This document shows, in pieces, positions 1 through 12,426 of a DNA stretch of 64,000 nt (position 1 is its first letter; every line of letters begins with the position of its first letter). The stretch covers positions 78,057 to 142,056 of the forward strand of contig NOWV01000193.1 in the NCBI GenBank assembly GCA_003344405.1. Reading direction: 5' to 3'. The notes under the pieces are model-generated. The model was not told the DNA's origin. It saw nothing but the letters and a program-made list of their open reading frames with translations, and did not search any database. A program made the translations under genes and the position numbers. Source of the DNA: Trichoplax sp. H2. Its lineage: Eukaryota; Placozoa; Uniplacotomia; Trichoplacea.

Positions 1-1710
1 CACTAGAGACCCTCTTAGGGTTTCTACTTTCTACTGTACAGTACAGTACTGTACGCATTAGAGACTTACAGTGTACTGTACAGTACTGTACGCATTAGAG
101 ACTTACTGTACAGTACTGTACTGATGAGATAAAGTCATGACCCCGTGACCTTTTGCCTTCGTAGTACTGTACTGTACAGTACTGTATACTGTACATTGTA
201 CAGTACAATACAGTACTGTACCACTGACAACTACTGTACGTACTGTACAGTATAGTACAGTACAGTACAGTATCATTAATTTGCGCGTGAGATTGCTGAG
301 TCATACAGTACTTTATGTACTCTACACATTCCTTGCACATTGCAGGTCACTCCAGTGTACACTACGGTAGAGCGTAAATTACTCTTTTAAGGTCCATGGC
401 TTAAGCCATACAGTACAGAAGGCAAGTAAGCTTTAGTAGTAGTGGAGCACTGTAGCACACCGAACTATGTATTGTGCGAGCTTACTTTTGCATATTTTGG
501 ATTTACCGATCATTCAGTCTGCCAGCGTACCTGATAGTGGAATTGCGGGCTAAAAAGTTATGCAGCTAAAGTTTTACATATACAGTACAGTTCACTGTAA
601 TCTGAGGTGTGAATAAGTTTACTGTGAACTCCATCTGAGACGGCTGACTTTATCACGCCATGTGTAGATTGTAGACTGCGCAGCATCACACCATACCATG
701 TGGCCCACGCCACAGTTCGGCATTGTACTGTACACTGTACAGTGTACAGTGTACAGTGTACAGTTTTGCGAAGCAGGAACTGTGAACTACATGAAACACG
801 CTAATAATACTAATGTAGTTGAGTACAGTACAGTACAGTACTCTTTGATTTATGCTACAGTCCAAACTACAGTACTGTACAGTACTGTACAAGGGGACTG
901 ACTGCATTGTAAATGAATTCATTTTTCATTGTAAAATATAGAGACAGGTTGCTAGATACACACGGTGCAGTGAGGCGGTGTTAGGACAAGCAAACGTGGC
1001 ACAATCCTTACCGAAGCACAAACTATCCTGCGCGTCATTTAACCGCATTTTTCAAGAAATTGGCTTAATATTTAGGTAGATAGCAATTAATCTTCATGAA
1101 TCGATGTTACAGCGAAATTGTTTTTGTACTAGTTTGATGCTTAAATTGGATAGAAAGATTTAGAAATTAAACCATGCCTCACCAACCATACATGTACCGA
1201 TCAAAAATTTAGAAAATTTTTGCATATATCACCGTTCTATAGCTCGTACGAACCTCAATACTACAGTAACTCTACTGTGTTGTACATTCCGGGTTGTGTT
1301 TTGAGCGTCTAATTAACCCAGCATTCCCATGGAACACCAGGAAATCGAAAAATCGCCGAAAGGAGGTGTGTGAATGTACTGTGGATTTATATAGCATACA
1401 GCATACAGTACAGTATATAATTTCCGATTGAACAAGTCACTGTACTCATTACCTATACAGTACAGGACGTACAGTACAGTACTGTAGTGTACCAGAGTGA
1501 TACTGTAATTGTCATCAGTACTGAACTGTACTGTACTGTATTGATGCAACAATTGCAATTTCGAATGTGGGATAGCGTCGTACTGTGCAGTACTGTAGTG
1601 TATATACATACATACTGTACTGTACTGTAATGTAATTGTACTGTACAGTATGTTTGCAGCCAAATAGATACTGGACGAGAGATGCTGCAATAAAGATTGC
1701 TGTACAGTAT
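1..1710. repeat. GTAC-rich palindromic repeat array (left copy)
   Basis: Dense clusters of short words built from GTACAGTAC and GTACTGTAC, joined in many registers and separated by unique sequence. The words are near-palindromic, so both strands read alike and long hairpins are possible. Positions about 46-112 hold a small tandem repeat containing CGCATTAGAGACTTAC. Clusters also occur at 165-280, 720-765, 820-895 and 1385-1720. Open frames across this stretch encode only runs of Tyr, Cys, Thr, Val and Ser and are by-products of the repeat. I see no gene here. Confidence 0.8.
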
Positions 1711-2128
1711 GTTTATGGGATTAATTAAGAATCATTTATTCGTCTAATATGCTTTGTAAAACCTGATGATCATCTCGTAATGGTCAATTCGATAGACACG
1801 TACAGTAAAAGTACAGCCGTTCAATATCATCGATATTTTCAGGACTTGACATCGGTGTACGGACGATCAGGAAGGCTAATTTAGGTTTTAATATCGATTT
1901 TGCATCATGAAATATGTACGGATAGCTGCAGGACTATGAGCTAGTTTATGAGATCGTATCAATATCCAATCGATATGACTGGATATTGAACGAGGCATCA
2001 TTAGATTACATCAAGAATTACATACGTACTTTGTATATGTAAAGTATACTATTGTGATGCATGGTATATCATAGTCAGATGCGTGCTTAGATAAGGCTGT
2101 CTTGAAACTTGTTGCAGTACTATCTGAT

Positions 2129-3952
2129 ATGGACAGGATATCCGTCAATAGCTATGATGCTGCCGTTGATACCCATCGAATTCGCTGGAATAAACCTCAA
2201 GATACTGAGGGTTAGCAACGAAAATTCTTCCCATAGATACCAGGCTAAATCGATTGTCTCCATCTCTACTATCGGATCAAACACAGAAGTAATGTATTGT
2301 TTGTAATTATTTTTACTGCCTAGGTACTCCAGAAGTAGCACCATGTGGACTGTCACAAAAGACTTTCAAAATGCTGTCAGGACTTGTGATTGTAATTGCA
2401 ATTGCCGTCTCCTGGGTTGGCTCCACTCAATTTGCACAGAGCACCTATAGCGCAACATTTTTTGCACCGTATTTCACAACCTGGTATATTTGTGCTATTT
2501 CAAATAACATTCGAACATTGCTTTAGTTTTATCTCTTTCTTAAAGTGTGCAACTTCTTAGCACATTGATTTTGCAACGTCACCGCCTTTTAAAACTAAAT
2601 TTAAGTAATTTAATGTTAATCGCTTTGATAGGTTTTCTACCTGCTGGATTATTGTATGTTACCCGACCATGTTACTTGTTGGTAAGCTGAAGGGCAGGTC
2701 ATTTACTGAAATGTACAGGTATAGTGATATTAACAATTCATTTTAGGTGATATTTTAAATATAAATATCATGTTAATACTAATAGTTAGTGGACATTGCC
2801 TAATGGAATGCTGATAATCCAATACTGTAGGGAGAGCGAAACTATCTACGGCCCGCGTGGGTTATGCTTGATGAACATACTCAAAATTGCTCTTCCATTC
2901 TGTATTTGCTGGATAGTAGCCAATTTCCTGTACATTTACGCTTTGGGATTAATTCAGCCATCCGACGTAACAGCAATCTTCTCGTCGACGTCAGCTTTTG
3001 TATATGTTTTTTCCTTAATCTGGTTAAAGGAATCATTTATGATATTTAGGGTAGGCTTCCGTAATTTTTAATGCAAATACAATTTGGACGTTGCAGTCCT
3101 CTTTGCGAATTTCTGTGAAGAATATTGATCGACAATTCCGTAATTTTTTAAAATTAACCTGAATTGTCTTGCAGGCGATGGCTACCGCAATATCAATTGT
3201 TGGAATAGTTCTCTTTGCCTACTCAGACGGCTTTGGTCGCTTTCAATTAGTTGGGGTATTCTTGACTGTTGGGGGTTCGATTGCGGCATCTCTGTATAAG
3301 GTAACTACAATGCTAAAGTGAAATAATGCATATTCTAATGCAACTACGCTGATTATTATTCATGCTAAAATAAATTAATTATTTCACGTAGGTATGGTTA
3401 AAACGAGTTGTTGGAAACGCTTCTTTTAACCAGATAGGTTTTTTCCTGTCTGTATTAGGACTTTTGAATCTTCTCCTGTTTTGGCCAATTATTTTAATTT
3501 TGTATTATACAAACGCTGAGACAATTGATTGGAATAATCTTCCAATAACTTTCTTATGTGGTTCAGCAGTTTTGGGTGTAGCGTTTAATTTCCTTGTAAA
3601 CTTTGGTATCGCCTTCACATTTCCGCTGTTTATTTCGCTTGGAACTGTAATTGGTATTCCAATAAATGCGTTAGTTGACACGATATTTCGCCAGAAAAGC
3701 TTTGGTGCTATTAAGATTGGTGGTAGCGCTTGCATTATTATCGGGTTCTTGGTAATGCTAATCGGGGATGAGAAATCCCGACAAATATCTGATAATATTA
3801 TGAGCATTTTATGCTGTGGAAGATCAGTTCAATTTTGCCATAGATCTACTGATAATGTTAAAGAAGATGAGTTAGAGAGTGACCCTAAAGATATTCCTTC
3901 AGTAGCAGATATGAATAGTCACAATAAAATTGAAAATGGAGTGAAAGCGTGA
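2129..3952 (+). CDS. SLC35F3/F4-like solute carrier, 6 exons, about 411 aa
   Basis: Exons 2129-2210, 2324-2483, 2632-2718, 2831-3050, 3175-3300 and 3392-3952 join in one frame to give 1236 nt (411 residues plus TGA); every intron is GT-AG. The product is a multi-pass drug/metabolite-transporter superfamily protein. Hallmarks are WVGSTQFAQSTY followed by APYFTTWFSTCW, then LKIALPFCICWIVANFLYIY, PSDVTAIFSSTSAFVYV and FTFPLFISLGTVIGIP in the last exon. These match the SLC35F3/SLC35F4 subgroup, whose members are 400-520 residues; SLC35F3 is reported as a thiamine transporter, but the substrate here is unknown. The tail after LVMLIGDE is hydrophilic and cytosolic-looking. The start at 2129 was chosen because its exon ends one base into a codon and completes GGT with exon 2. 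The first exon is the least certain part. Confidence 0.9.
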
Positions 3953-4409
3953 GCCTATTCTATGTATTGTTGACAATAAGATAATTAGACTTGAAATCTT
4001 CAATATTGGACTTATACCCTGTTACTGTTTTACTGAAGCTGCCATACCGATATTACTGTAATATCGCAATAATGTTATCGTTATGAATGTAGAGTTTGAA
4101 TAATATTATTCAATTGTTTAAATGCTATCTATTGAATCGTAAATATGATATCGATGAATACTTTTTTATATGAGTATTTTACATTCTAAATATCAATACT
4201 TGGCCGTATTCTTTATTTGTTTGATTGATAAATTTCGCTTATCTTCCTGTCTTTCACTTATTATTTAATATTTTATTTAATTACTTGAATATTCGAGGAG
4301 GTTATTCAGACAGCCCTGGTTGATACTCTTCAATTGTTAGTTCTATATTTTATAAGTTATGTCAACTTAATTTAATTCTAGGACTATACTCATATTCGTA
4401 AGATTTTCG

Positions 4410-4415
4410 AATAAA
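4410..4415 (+). terminator. Candidate polyadenylation signal (AATAAA)
   Basis: AATAAA lies about 460 bp after the stop codon of the SLC35F3/F4-like gene on the same strand. It is a plausible 3' end signal, but such hexamers are common in AT-rich DNA. Confidence 0.35.
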
Positions 4416-5436
4416 GTTTGAAGATAGGTTTAGCATCGTCACGCTATTTAACTATGTTGTTGATCTATTAGAAAAACAGATTCATGATACAGTACCATAT
4501 GTATCAATTTTACCTTACTACTAAAGTACCGGCCAACTTCGATATGATGAGGATATGTTGCTGCCTGCTTACATGTCCAGGAAGAAATAGTAATAAGGAC
4601 ACAAACATGATGTTCTGTTACATTATTCCCGTGGAATCGTCCACTATGCAATAACATTTAAAAATATAATTGCAAGTATTGATTACTACTCTAGGATTTT
4701 AAATGCAAGTATTTGCTTAACTTGACAGTGTGCATGTCGGCCATAGGTTGGAAATGAAATTATAACTCAGATGCAAAAATATACCGTTCATGGTTAAAAT
4801 TTTCAATCCTACGTGTACGTTTAGGTATTTCACAGGACATACATGTAGGTATTAAGTAGATGGCACAAAATATCTGAGTCTTCGAGATCAGGCTATAATT
4901 TTTAGCATTTTCATAATAACTTTTGATATCCTTCGCAAATTAAACACCGTCGGCATTCCAAGTTTAAAGGAGGCTCAGCTTGGTATTTCTTAATATATTT
5001 CGAATTATAAATTTCTATCAGGGATGACGACAATTCCATGATGATACTAAAGCTTTTGAAATGGTAGTTTAGAATCACGTTAATTTATATCGAATTGACG
5101 TGAATGTATGTTTCACAAAGTGTTGCAAGGTTCTGCGTTAGGAAAAGATAAATCTGAAAAATTGTTTTACTTTTTGTTTACAGATAATGAAAAGCATTAA
5201 AAACTAAACGTCATCTGCTATTAATTTGAGCATATTTTATTATTAAGTAATTGTAAATGTAGATTTTATCCATTAAGCGTAGTATATCATCACAAATAAA
5301 TAATACAAGGTTAAACTACTTAAAAATAGCGATTAAATTCTATTAAATCAACGTAGGAACAGGAATTACGGTGAAAAGAACTAATTTAGTAATATGCCAC
5401 AATGATAAATTAAGATATTGATTAAAACACTATGGT
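4416..5436. other. Intergenic, no feature seen
   Basis: AT-rich sequence between the convergent SLC35F3/F4-like gene and the minus-strand MS4A-like gene. No open frame with a recognisable domain and no clear repeat. Confidence 0.5.
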
Positions 5437-6807
5437 TTACCGACTTTGTTCTTTTCCATTTACTTTGACATTTATCGTGGATTCCGCCGCATAAGAAATA
5501 GAAAGTCGCGTATTGACAGTTTCTGTAGCAAGTAATAAACGTACGGTTAAAACTTTAGAATGCATTTTCTTAATATTATAACTTGTGAAATTATCTTTTT
5601 GTTGACTATCTAGACATATATATGGCTGTTGGAGATTTATTAATTTTTCTGATTATCTAGTTTAGTATATTTTGATGTAACCGTATTTACCTTCAACATG
5701 GATCGTGTCCTCATCGCCATTTATAAAACTACAAGGGCAATAACCTTGATCTGTTAGACTCTAGTAATCATAACAAAATATTACGATCGAATTTGCAATT
5801 ACGTTATGTTATACTTGTGCAGTGATAATGCTGTTGTGCCTTTCCATTTTTTTTTTATATTACTTACCTTTGCTGGTTGACAGCAGCAGTAAACTGCCAA
5901 AATGATTAACGTTACTCCGCTGACAACAATTTCTAATGCTCCAGCAGCGAAAACAGCGTAAGAATACCAGGTAATAAATCTTCTATTGCTTTCCTGTCTG
6001 GATGATTATAAATGCTGCCACCGGAATGAAACTAACGAAGAAGCTTAGCAAGGTAAAGACAAAGTACCCTCGCAGCTATAAGGAAAGGTTTTAGATTTTA
6101 AGACTTAATTGTCCACAGTATTTTAACTTCTTAGACATTTAAGGAACATCTCAAGAAGCAAATCCTTTGATATAAAAAAAATTCACGATAGTATTCATTA
6201 AAAATGAAAGCTTCCTAAGTTGGATTTCATTACCAAATTAATCGTAGCCCGGTTTCGATTCAAGAAGCAACCAAAAGTACCAGCGAATGCATACTAAAAT
6301 AGAATATCTATCATTAGTACTGTACGACTACTTATTGATCAATTTTTAATAAGATATGAGCTATCTTTTGTCGTATCTTAATCGGTATTGGATAAGTATA
6401 CTAAAAAACTTCCAATTTTATCACACACATTTTAGCTACTATTACGGTTTATTAGGATAAAAGCTTAATCATGAAAGCACTAGAATCACGAAATTAGTTA
6501 AAATATCCAATAATGCTAACTAACTATAATCGGATTATGTTTTACTAACAAAAACGCCAATTCAAAATCCCACTCCAGAAGTAAAAGTAAGGTTGTAATG
6601 AATGTAGCGCTCGTTAAGACTGAAACCGACCATGGCTGTTATGGCAAAGCCAGCTAATAATTGATATAAACTGAGGATAAAGTATAAGGTGTGTAATATC
6701 GGTGGAAATGCTTGTAGTTGAGGTTCAAATTCATAAGTATCGACAAGGCATTCGTTATTTTCTTTCGAATCTTGGCTTTCAGTCACGGCTAGAACCAATT
6801 CTCTCAT
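5437..6807 (-). CDS. MS4A/CD20-like four-pass protein gene with apparent frameshift
   Basis: Minus-strand copy of the MS4A-like family seen three more times in the window. Exon 1 (6807-6574, 78 codons) carries a polar N-terminus and TM1 (HTLYFILSLYQLLAGFAI). Exon 2 (6293-6234, 60 nt) encodes TM2 (YAFAGTFGCFLNRNRA). Exon 3 (6075-5868) encodes TM3 and TM4, but they lie in different frames: TM3 (FVFTLLSFFVSFIPVAAFI) runs into a stop near 5985, and TM4 (WYSYAVFAAGALEIVV...VYCCC) needs a one-base shift. The exon is 208 nt, against 207 in the 33-kb paralogue. Tail exons near 5691-5750 and 5522-5437 are plausible; the second ends in TAA, while the acceptor of the first is unclear. It could be a recent pseudogene or carry a sequence error. 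The start is the first Met after an in-frame stop. Confidence 0.65.
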
Positions 6808-8640
6808 TTTTTGTTGTTGTGGATGCCGTCATTGATGTAGAACAGAGTTAATAAAAATTAGTTATTCATAATATCCTGTTATATAGTCATGATACGCCTC
6901 ATCTATTTCTCACTATTACTATATAATACCTTACTATATTGTCGATCCATATATAACCTCAATAAGGGACCGTTATGATCAATATGCATTTGCTTCTATA
7001 TATTATAAAATATCATTGTTTCGATGTTTCAATAACATTTATATTTCGAACTAATGATTATATTTGATACTAGCTTCGTTCTAATTTTGGAGATTCTGAG
7101 TCAAGACAATGCTATAAAGCACTATTATTAAAAAGTATTATTGCAATAAAGATACAATTGAAATTGCTATTGTCAACGTAACATTAGATAGACCTTTGCT
7201 TCTAGCTTAAGTTTTAAATTATTCATGATCATACACAATGCAGTGTTTGAAATCCAACAGTTTGCAAAATGACCGATTTCGCATACGGTCACGTTCATAT
7301 AGACAATTAAAACATCATTTACATGATGAATTATTATAATTCTAAAAATCATGCATGTACGTACAATATTTTTGGCCGAACAGTCTTTGAAGCTAGAATA
7401 AATATGGCAAGAGATTTATATAAAGAGAGAAATTTAATATTTAGCTTTGAAGGAGTTGTACTACGGCCCTTTTATTACTTTGAATGAATCTTTGATTTCG
7501 TTCTAGTCTTCTGTTAATAAACTTTCAATATCCAAAATGGAAGAGTAATGCCAGAATTTGATCCATAGAAATAATGTACGATCCCCGAGCTGAAAACCCG
7601 TAAATAAAGTATTAAGAATCAATTAAACATTCAAGTAAAAGTTCATATTGATGCATCTGTTTTTAAAGTATCACATATCCACTAGGTAATCAACAGATTT
7701 ATCTAGTCTAAGGTTTTAAATTAGAATTCTCAATAATCGATAAGAAGGAAATAACTCATTTTATTAATATATAGCTAAATCAATTATTAGTAAAATCAAT
7801 ATAAGAAGCAACATGTAATCTCTAAAGTATCAAAATTCTTCATTGTTATAAACTATTACAACAAAATTAAAATCGTAACGTAAACATACATAGTAAGTTA
7901 GAAATCTCAGTAAAATGATCTGAAATAGCAATAAGTACTTACAAAATTGAAATCATCGCTTCAGTTGCAGTTTACTATGCAGTTGCTTTTTAAAGTGATT
8001 TTTTTGTCTTGCCTTGAAAAGTAATTGTCTATGTTAAGCAATTTAAGCTTGAAAGTGAAGTATGCTATCTTTTATTACTACAAATATATGATTGTTTCAG
8101 CCGTAAATAAACTGGAATAAGGTGAATAAATACGATTTGACAGTATACAGAAAGATGATAAATCAGTGATACTAAAGATATATCATAGTTATTCCAATTA
8201 CATATGAAGATTCGAAAAAGTTTGCTTTAATTAAAAATATATAAATTTACTGTTACTAAGTTAAACTTCTCTAATTTGTGTTAAATTTATTATTTTAATC
8301 GTAAATAAACTCTTATTTTTAGTCATAACAACAGCTTTAACTAATAAAAGCCTGAACTTATAAGAATAAATCTCCCTTTACGACGGTCAAATTAGCTATA
8401 TGCATGTGGAAAATTTTATTTTTTTCGAAATTAAATAGCAATTCTCCTAATTTTAATTCTCCTTTAAGTTTATTTTAGTAAAACAATACCCTACTGTTAT
8501 ACTCGTATTCCTACTAGTATCTTCTACTCTTTTTTAAATTTTGCTCTATTGTATAATAGGTCAGTAGATACAACTTCATTTATCCTAACATAGCGAAAGT
8601 TTCATGGCTAAACTAGTATTAACTACTATGATGGAGGGTT
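6808..8640. other. Intergenic; possible upstream noncoding exon
   Basis: AT-rich with no clear gene. A strong minus-strand donor (GTAAGT) around 7937-7942 follows a short Met-containing stretch and could end a 5' noncoding exon of the MS4A-like gene below it. I could not find a matching acceptor. Confidence 0.25.
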
Positions 8641-9110
8641 CAATATCTCAGAGGATTGAGATTTAGTCGCCATTTACAATTATTACAACAAAGGGTTCAT
8701 AAAAGTAATGCTTTATTGTAGGTTAGTAATGTGAAGTACATTGAGGTAGTTACGGTAGATCAGCGTGCAAGCTGTCGTGAGTAACGAGTAGAAGTATTAG
8801 ACTGTGAGAGACTAACTAGAAGACTAACTGAGAGGCTAACGAACTCTGAGGTAGAAATCGCCGGTATTTATAGTTTTAAAGATAGAGCACATGTAGAGAA
8901 TAGGATTGTGGAATTAGATACAACATATATCATAACAGGTTACAAAATAGCAGATGATTGTAGAAAACAGCGAGTACCGTAATAACTAAATACAGTAGTC
9001 TATATATGAATGTAGAGTAAGCGGACTGTAGATCTGTCTAAATATAAGAGCAATACAACATGTCTATATTTAAGAGTAGAACATAGTTGCAGTATATTCT
9101 AAATACACTA
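8640..9110 (-). mobile_element. LTR-like retroelement fragment
   Basis: Read on the minus strand this segment has LTR features in order: a TATA box (CTATAAATA, complement of 8865-8873), an AATAAA signal (complement of 8712-8717) about 150 bp later, and a TGGCGAC primer-binding-site-like word (complement of 8666-8672) just after a run ending TTGTAA. I could not fix either boundary or a target-site duplication, and no coding domain follows, so the extent is approximate. Confidence 0.4.
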
Positions 9111-10072
9111 CAACTACTATTAATAACATAAATTTATATGAAATCTTTCAAATCATTCCATTAATTTTCTACATTTTATTTAGCATCAATGTGTTATTGA
9201 GTAACATTATTGCCCTTTCTATCTCTAACAGGGAAATGTTAGATTCTGTCAACGTTGTTCAATCATAACTACTTGAGCGGCATCTATCATAAATAAGCCT
9301 CTTACAGTGAGATTTCAATTAAAAGGTTTGAAATAGAATATAATGCAGGTGATATCATTCACACCGACAAATTATGAAAACAATTCATAAATTGAATTGC
9401 AGGCATTTCATTAATTCTTCAATAATATAATTATAATTAAGCGAAGAGAGCCTTATGATCCTCATAGTAGTTTACTCTGTAAGACATTACCGAGGGTTTC
9501 GTTTGTTGGATGATTTTAGTTGTAATACTTTACCATAGTGTTTCGATGGTCTAAGACATAGTATTCCCTTCGTTATAAGTATTGCTTTATTTGACATTTA
9601 CCAATGATATTTTGTGGGAAGAATATGAAATACAGTATACAAATGTCGATAAACTCTAGATTACGTTAATTTGGTTCCAAGCAACAAATTCTAGTACGAA
9701 AAATTTTAAATACCATAGAAGACGATAGAATGATTTGCGGTGCCTACATTGGTATTTAAAACTGCAGGATACACTATTCATATATTTACACTTAAGAAGG
9801 TTCTTTTTCAGCAACATACTTTATTAATGCGGATTAATTAATAAAACTCTGTGTTCGATTTAGCCATTGGATATTAAATTTGGAACCTCAGTCTATAACT
9901 AGAATTAGTAGCATGAAAAATTTTCTGATGTTAGAGCATTAGAGATTGAATATGTTATCGCCACATCGCTGTTCCTAAATAGTTGAACATTAATTAGAGT
10001 GACGTTGGAAAGCGGAAAATTGTACAGTAAATGCTAAATATGAGAAATCGTTAGCATCCTAATCAATTACAG
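9111..10072. other. Intergenic, no feature seen
   Basis: AT-rich stretch without a recognisable gene or repeat. An acceptor-like site near 9230 is followed by a short frame containing FCQRC, but no donor closes it. Confidence 0.4.
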
Positions 10073-10078
10073 CAAGCT

Positions 10079-10811
10079 ATGATATTATATCGGAGCAATT
10101 CAGAAGATCGCGCAGGAAAGTTATTTTACATTTATAACCTATCGTGCATACATTCTTACTGGGATTATATAATCGAAATTATTGCTAGAGCAGAAGAATG
10201 TCTGAAATGCAAAAATTTACAGTCGGACCATTTTGAAATTGCAATACAGGTAATAGTAATGATCTAACTTGATCACGTTATATAATCTTATAACAACATT
10301 AACATGAATAAATAGGCATGATATTGGCTATGGTATACACACTAGCGAACTGAGTTTGGGCTTGTGCTTTAATGAAGTATGCTTATTTCGCATTTTCTAC
10401 CGTAATAGAGTTCGGTTAAAAGTAGTACAATATTTTCCGAAATATAACTAATATCTACTAGATCTTTGCTTGTAATAGCTAAACCTATATTTTTAACAGT
10501 GCAATGAAAGGAAAGGCAATGATTCCCTTAAGCGACAGATATTACAATGATATTTCAATTCATATATGATATGTAACATCAAGTAGGTTAATGGCAAAGC
10601 TATTCCTAGAATAAAAGCTAAATAATAGCCACACTTCACTATATCGATTAAAGAGGTTAAGATTACTGTCAATAGCATTAAGAATTATTCTACTTCTCAA
10701 TGTCAGATTTATTAAAACTAGGCTTATCTTAATATCTCAGTGTAATTATGCATTCTATTTCAGGTGTATTTAACTGTCGGCCGTAAATTTAGTAGCCATA
10801 CACTGTCTTAA
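10079..10811 (+). CDS. Possible small two-exon gene, function unknown
   Basis: An open stretch at 10073-10249 is bounded by an acceptor (AATTACAG) and a donor (CAG/GTAATA) and is phase 0 at both ends. A good acceptor (TTCTATTTCAG) at 10763 opens a 48-nt phase-0 exon ending in TAA at 10811. Starting at the Met at 10079, the joined product would have 72 residues, with an acidic and Cys-containing middle (AEECLKCKNLQSDHFE). I recognise no domain. It may instead be the 3' end of a gene whose earlier exons I did not find, or chance. Confidence 0.25.
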
Positions 10812-10980
10812 ATGCTAATCGCACTGAGAGTTAATACCTTTAAATGATTAAAATTACAGTTTGCTAAAGTTTTATAGCATCTTTTGGTATTTATAACTTA
10901 CGCTAACAATAATAATGATAATTGCTTATTTCCTAACCGATATAAGCTGCCAAAAAGGCTATCAACTTATAAACCTGAAT

Positions 10981-12426
10981 TTATGCAAATTGGATCATCT
11001 TTTCAACCAAGATACTTAATATTATACCGGCTGACATACCAGCAAATAGACTTAAGATACATAAATAACCTGTTGTTTCGCGATATACTTGAGATACACA
11101 AGTTGGGGCATATGAAATAATAGATGTATTAATGTGACCGGTAGAAATTCCAAGTACCATGACTAGGACAAATAAAATCCATTCCTGTCCTTCGTTGCTT
11201 AATTTATTCGGTGGTATACATGTAGCAATACCTGCTATAACGGCAAATCTTACTAATAAACCGATCCAGGCAATTCGTGTAGAATATGGTAAGGTTGTGG
11301 CTAATGGTCCACGACCTACAGTATCTGATAAACTGTAGACTAAATAGAGAACCAGAAATGTCCAACCTCCGCCAATGAAATCTCTAGCAAGAACGAATAT
11401 GGTTGGTATAATCATATAGTCTTGTGCTGTAATCAAAAATAATAAGATACAATGATTGAGTATTTGAGGTTGTCGTAGGGTAGTACAGGCATCGGATAAG
11501 AATCGGCAACACTGAAATCGATGACGCACGCTAACATCTTCGATCTCATGCAATGCATGCATGGCTGATAGACTGCTGTAGTGGCGATAAGTTGATTGTC
11601 GAGATACACAGAAATAGACTAATACAGCAAGTAATAGAAGGCCCGAGCTAATGCCAAAATAACAGTAGCTTGCACCACGTGGATCATGACCAGCGACTTT
11701 GACTAACATTCGAATTACAGCCATGACTACCGCACCTATTCCAGAACCAAACTATTGGTTCAATGTAAATATTCAGTTAAAATTGCTTTGCATGGTAATA
11801 ATTTAAACAATCGAAAATCTTATTACATCAAGTTGAATATTTATACTTGCCATTAATCCTTGCATAAACACTGGAGGAAAGCTATAGCTTGCTAATGCAT
11901 AAGCATTGGATCGGACAATTGCGTTGGCTATTCCTGCAGTTAATAATACTATGTAAACGGACACAATATGAATACCTGTACATGCACTACCACACAAATG
12001 AAATTGATCGATAATTGGTAAAATGATCAAGCAAATAGCTAGAATAACAAATCCGCCAAAGAGTTTCCTTGAAAAGTTGCATGTCCTTAGAAATAGTAAT
12101 GACCCTATATTACCGAGAAGTCGAGATGATAAATAGGCCATTTCCAAACCAATATCGCTCTTACTGGTATGTAGAACATCTTTTTTAAAGTAATTTGTTG
12201 CCGAGAAGAAGGCATAAGTAGGGAATGCAACTGCAATACCAATAACTATGAATTGAATATAAGCTCCTATATTACTTTTATTTAAGGTTTCATACGGTTT
12301 CATGCTAGCCCAAGGCGAATGTTTAGCTGCAACAGGTGCTGCTGCAATATAAGTTTCGTCGATTGAGGGACGATGTCCCCTTCGAACGAAATTACCGTCT
12401 AGTAATTTTTCAACTTCAGTAGTCAT
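10981..12426 (-). CDS. Equilibrative nucleoside transporter (SLC29 family), 2 exons, 456 aa
   Basis: Exon 1 (12426-11827, 200 codons) and exon 2 (11751-10981) are separated by a 75-bp GT-AG intron in phase 0, giving 456 residues, the usual ENT length. ENTs move nucleosides across membranes by facilitated diffusion. A polar N-terminus precedes TM1 (IGAYIQFIVIGIAVAFPTYAF). Family-like segments are ATNYF after TM1, PPVFMQGLMA before the intron, YLVYSLSDTVGRGPL and STGHINTSIISYAP. About eleven hydrophobic segments are expected, with a large polar loop (VSRQSTYRHYSSL to RFQCC) in the middle as in other ENTs. The usual PWN after TM1 reads FPTY here, so the sequence is divergent and the substrate cannot be predicted. 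It is convergent with the possible small gene on its left. Confidence 0.9.

Noticed and set aside
95-1690. Several open frames rich in Tyr, Cys, Thr, Val and Ser on both strands
   Set aside because: They are translations of the palindromic GTAC words; composition and symmetry between strands show they are not genes. The same applies at 15633-15978.
2120-2356. Minus-strand open frame overlapping the first exons of the SLC35F3/F4-like gene
   Set aside because: The plus strand has phase-consistent exons with family motifs; the minus frame has none.
3505-3807. Minus-strand open frame of 100 codons
   Set aside because: Antisense shadow of the last exon of the SLC35F3/F4-like gene.
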